A stretch of DNA of 17,200 nt from JAWLCG01 sp041687295. GTDB taxonomy: Bacteria; Planctomycetota; Phycisphaerae; SM23-33; FEN-1343. Shown one piece after another: positions 15,411-17,200 of the stretch. The notes beneath the pieces are model-generated. The model saw only the letters and a list, made by a program, of their open reading frames with translations, was not told the origin of the DNA and did not search any database. The stretch lies in assembly GCA_041687295.1 (NCBI GenBank), contig JAWLCG010000068.1, positions 1-17,200 on the forward strand, given 5' to 3'. A program made the translations under genes and the position numbers. Every line of letters starts with the position of its first letter. Position 1 is the stretch's first letter.

Positions 15411-15436
15411 TAGGGCGAGCACTCGTGCTCGCCCTA
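15411..15436. repeat. Perfect 11-bp hairpin
   Basis: TAGGGCGAGCA, loop CTCG, TGCTCGCCCTA. It sits just before the RAYT element begins at 15442. Confidence 0.75.
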
Positions 15437-15472
15437 TCTAAGGCCGGTGGCATGGCCGGGAGGACCCATTGA

Positions 15473-15518
15473 GGGTGCCACGGCCTGCCGCGACGGCTGT
15501 TGGTCGCGGTTGGCCGTG
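15473..15518. repeat. Left 46-bp inverted repeat of the RAYT element
   Basis: It runs from GGGTGCCACGGCC to GGTTGGCCGTG and is the exact reverse complement of 16193-16238. It is itself a palindrome (interrupted 14-bp stem, 8-nt loop), as expected for a REP hairpin. Confidence 0.93.
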
Positions 15519-15577
15519 CCCGGACCGCGCCAGGCCCGCCTCGGCACGCATTCTCCCTCAGAACTCCCACGGCCGGC

Positions 15578-16132
15578 TCAGTTCCAGCACCGACATCGAC
15601 TCCCTGTCGATCCGCACCGGCACGTCCAGCCCCGTCGCCCAGGCCCGTCCTCGGGCCGCTCCACCAGGCCACGCCGAACAGGGTTGAGGTGAATGTACCG
15701 CAGCTTCTCGTGGACGTCACGCGTGCTCCGCATGTTGCGGTCATACCCGCCGCCTGGCTGCCAGAACCGGTGCGTGCGGCGGCCGCTGGGCTGTGCGTCC
15801 AACAGGGCGGCCAGGCCGCTTGGATCGCACTCCTTCAAAAAGGCCACCGCTCGCCGCGCTACGGGCTGCTTGATGGCCGACAGGATGGTGCTGATCCGCA
15901 CGCCCTCATGCGGCGCGATGAGCAGATGCACGTGCTCGGGCATCACGACGAAGGCCCACAGGGCAAAGCCGGCGGACGCGCGGGCCGCGTCGAGCGACTC
16001 CAGGAACCAGGCCCGCGTGCGGTCGCGGCCGAGGAACGCCCCCCGGTGGAAGCACGAGAACGTCAGACAGTGGGCATTCCACGGGATGTCCCATCGCTTG
16101 CAGCGCTTGCGGTGCGGGGGGTCGCTTCCCAT
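15578..16132 (-). CDS. REP-associated tyrosine transposase (RAYT), probably frameshifted near the C-terminus
   Basis: The product as read has 184 residues. It shows the RAYT/Y1 transposase layout: RWDIPWNAHCLTFSC (13-27), the metal-binding HUH motif in MPEHVHLLI (His67 and His69), SAIKQPVARRAV (85-96), FWQPGGGYDRN with probable nucleophile Tyr130, and YIHLNPVRRGLVERPED (146-162). RAYTs normally continue PEDWPWSSA. Here WPWSSA is absent and the frame turns into an Arg/Cys-rich tail. The frame that continues sensibly (AWATGLDVPVRIDRESMSVL, then ELSRPWEF) is offset and stops at 15558, consistent with a small deletion that shifted the frame. The catalytic residues remain, so residual activity cannot be excluded. 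Single-stranded DNA cleavage at flanking REP hairpins is the known family activity. Confidence 0.88.
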   Translation of the reverse strand: MGSDPPHRKRCKRWDIPWNAHCLTFSCFHRGAFLGRDRTRAWFLESLDAARASAGFALWAFVVMPEHVHLLIAPHEGVRISTILSAIKQPVARRAVAFLKECDPSGLAALLDAQPSGRRTHRFWQPGGGYDRNMRSTRDVHEKLRYIHLNPVRRGLVERPEDGPGRRGWTCRCGSTGSRCRCWN

Positions 16133-16192
16133 GGCTCGACAGCATGACCTCCGACGCCGTTGGCGTCAAGCGCTCGGCCGGCCGCCCGCGGA

Positions 16193-16238
16193 CACGGCCA
16201 ACCGCGACCAACAGCCGTCGCGGCAGGCCGTGGCACCC
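16193..16238. repeat. Right 46-bp inverted repeat of the RAYT element
   Basis: CACGGCC (16193-16199), AA, CCGCGAC (16202-16208), loop CAACAGCC, GTCGCGG (16217-16223), CA, GGCCGTG (16226-16232). It is a perfect match to the reverse complement of the left copy. It also holds GTGGCA (16230-16235), which can pair with TGCCAC at 16260-16265. Confidence 0.93.
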
Positions 16239-16279
16239 GGCGACACACCCCTTCGACCATGCCACCGGCCCCGGCGGGG

Positions 16280-16309
16280 CGAAGACCCCCGGCGTGCCGG
16301 GGGCTATAT
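16280..16309. repeat. Repeat family A, copy 3
   Basis: CGAAGACCCCCGGCGTGCC continues to GGGGGCTATAT; the stem is CCCCCGGC/GCCGGGGG. It lies 10 bp outside the right end of the RAYT element. The remaining stretch 16310-16439 is G-rich and shows no gene. Confidence 0.75.
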
Positions 16310-16439
16310 GGGGAGATGCGCGGGGGGCTGGTTGAGGGTCGCGGCGGGGCGTAGAATGGGGACATGAGGCCCGCCGGGGGCGGTATGGGGGGCTTGCCTG
16401 GTTGTTCCGGGCGTCCGGGGGGCGTACGAGGGGGCATCC

Positions 16440-17039
16440 GTGCACGCGACGGCGGTGATCGTCGCCCACCCGGACGACGAGACGATCTGGTGCGGCGGGC
16501 TGATCCTGCGCCACCCGCAGTGGGACTGGACCGTCCTGGCCCTGTCGCGCGCGGACGACGCCAACCGCGCCCCCCGCTTTGGCGCGGCCTGCGAGGCCCT
16601 GGGCGCGACGGGCCTGATGGCCGACCTGGACGACAGCAGCCCCCCCGCCCCCATCGACCCGGCCCGGGAGATCGCCCCGCGCGTGCTCGACGCACTGGGC
16701 CATCGCCGCTGGGACCTCATCGTCACGCACGGCCCGGCCGGCGAGTACGGCCACCCGCGCCACCGCCAGGTGCACGCCGAGGTGCTCCGCCTGGTCGAGT
16801 CGGGCCAGCTGCCCTGCCGAGCGCTCTGGAGCGTCGCCTGCCTGTGCGACCCCGTCACCGCCCGCTGGAGCCGTGACGGGCCCGCCGACGTCGAGGTCGC
16901 CCTGACGGCCGACGAGCTGGCGCGCAAGCGGGGCATCGTCCGCGAGCAGTACAACTTTCCGCCGGGGTCGTTCGAGCTCCGCGCGTGCAGCGCGGTCGAA
17001 TGGTTCCGGCACACCTGGCCAAAGGAGGCCTTCGCATGA
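16440..17039 (+). CDS. PIG-L/LmbE-family zinc-dependent N-acetyl deacetylase
   Basis: The protein has 199 residues. It opens with VIVAHPDDETIWCGG (AHPDDE at 9-14), in which His10 and Asp13 bind zinc and Asp12 is the likely catalytic base. The third zinc ligand is probably in EYGHPRHRQVH (His105-His112). The family removes acetyl groups from N-acetylglucosamine-type substrates, as in PIG-L, MshB and BshB. The length and Rossmann-like spacing fit. The start is a GTG at 16440 with GAGGGGG 5 nt upstream. Its TGA overlaps the ATG of a glycosyltransferase-like gene (ATGA), so the two are translationally coupled, which points to sugar-conjugate or polysaccharide synthesis. Confidence 0.92.
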   Translation: MHATAVIVAHPDDETIWCGGLILRHPQWDWTVLALSRADDANRAPRFGAACEALGATGLMADLDDSSPPAPIDPAREIAPRVLDALGHRRWDLIVTHGPAGEYGHPRHRQVHAEVLRLVESGQLPCRALWSVACLCDPVTARWSRDGPADVEVALTADELARKRGIVREQYNFPPGSFELRACSAVEWFRHTWPKEAFA

Positions 17040-17200
17040 AGCTGCTGGTGCTGTACGACTATCCCCCGGCCCCGGGCGGCCTGGCCACCCAGGGCGACCT
17101 GCTGTACCGGGGGCTCAAGGAGATGGGCGTGGAGGTCTGCCCGGCCCATTTCGAGTCGGCCCAGGAGAAGGAGTGGTACTACCGCTGGTTTCGGCCCGAC
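17036..17200 (+). CDS. Glycosyltransferase-like protein, N-terminus (cut by window edge)
   Basis: 55 residues are visible. The start MKLLVLYDYPPAPGGLATQG has the Rossmann beta-strand and Gly-rich loop of GT-B (family GT4-like) glycosyltransferases, and DLLYRGLKEMGVEV fits the first helix and second strand. AAGGAGG (17021-17027) precedes the ATG, and the gene overlaps the PIG-L stop by 4 bp. The family cannot be confirmed without the C-terminal donor-binding half. Confidence 0.65.
   Translation, partial: MKLLVLYDYPPAPGGLATQGDLLYRGLKEMGVEVCPAHFESAQEKEWYYRWFRPD

Larger units (their letters stand above)
15442..16270 (-). mobile_element. RAYT element: transposase gene between inverted REP-like repeats
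   Basis: The transposase gene (15578-16132) lies between two inverted composite repeats of about 77 bp (15442-15518 and 16193-16270). Each has an outer 14-bp block GGCCGGTGGCATGG, a diverged 17-18-bp spacer and an inner 46-bp block identical in both copies. This is the layout of REP-associated tyrosine transposases, whose genes are normally flanked by inverted REPs. No target-site duplication was identified. Confidence 0.85.

Noticed and set aside
16364..16876. Alternative plus-strand open frame at the PIG-L gene
   Set aside because: Gly/Arg/Pro-rich, out of frame with the clear AHPDDE protein.

Overview
The window is a very GC-rich bacterial chromosome segment, most likely from a Planctomycetota member (Phycisphaerae-like) and probably an environmental genome. 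The pointers are a PEP-CTERM protein with a VPEP...RRRR tail, an ECF sigma factor followed by a membrane regulator and a secretin-N-like protein, an outer-membrane barrel and lipobox proteins (so a diderm envelope), and gene gaps filled with hairpin repeats of a kind I associate with that phylum. The phylum call is an inference; there is no rRNA here to settle it.

Layout. 1-609 (minus): a small four-cysteine protein overlapping the start of a Xer-type tyrosine recombinase that runs off the left edge. 842-2488 (minus): a multi-pass membrane protein, divergent from tilS (2564-4003, plus). 4004-4476: repeats only. 4477-7174 (minus): an operon of ECF sigma factor, single-pass membrane anti-sigma-like protein, and an exported protein with three secretin-N/STN-like repeats; the last two genes are separated by a repeat cluster. 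7549-9218 (plus): a small SHOCT-type membrane protein and clpX, with a textbook terminator. 9219-9714: repeats. 9715-12858 (minus): a four-gene envelope cluster (DUF1264/OBAP-like protein, DUF202 membrane protein, lipoprotein, beta-barrel). 12859-13766: repeats and promoters. 13767-15308 (plus): PEP-CTERM protein. 15442-16270: a REP-associated tyrosine transposase (RAYT) between inverted palindromic repeats. 16440-17200 (plus): a PIG-L-family deacetylase overlapping a glycosyltransferase start.

The strongest unusual signal is the repeat landscape. The RAYT gene sits between two perfect 46-bp inverted copies of a palindrome, while at least five other repeat families (A-E) fill nearly every other gene gap. 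Some families show fixed internal spacing (68, 68 and 69 bp), some a fixed orientation relative to the upstream gene, and two copies appear to supply the stop codon of the gene they follow. The RAYT itself seems damaged near its C-terminus. Two other items deserve attention: a DUF1264/OBAP-like gene that seems to have lost its central domain in frame, and a sigma/anti-sigma/triple-STN operon whose output gene is unfamiliar.

Housekeeping genes (tilS, clpX, the Xer recombinase) look intact and ordinary.
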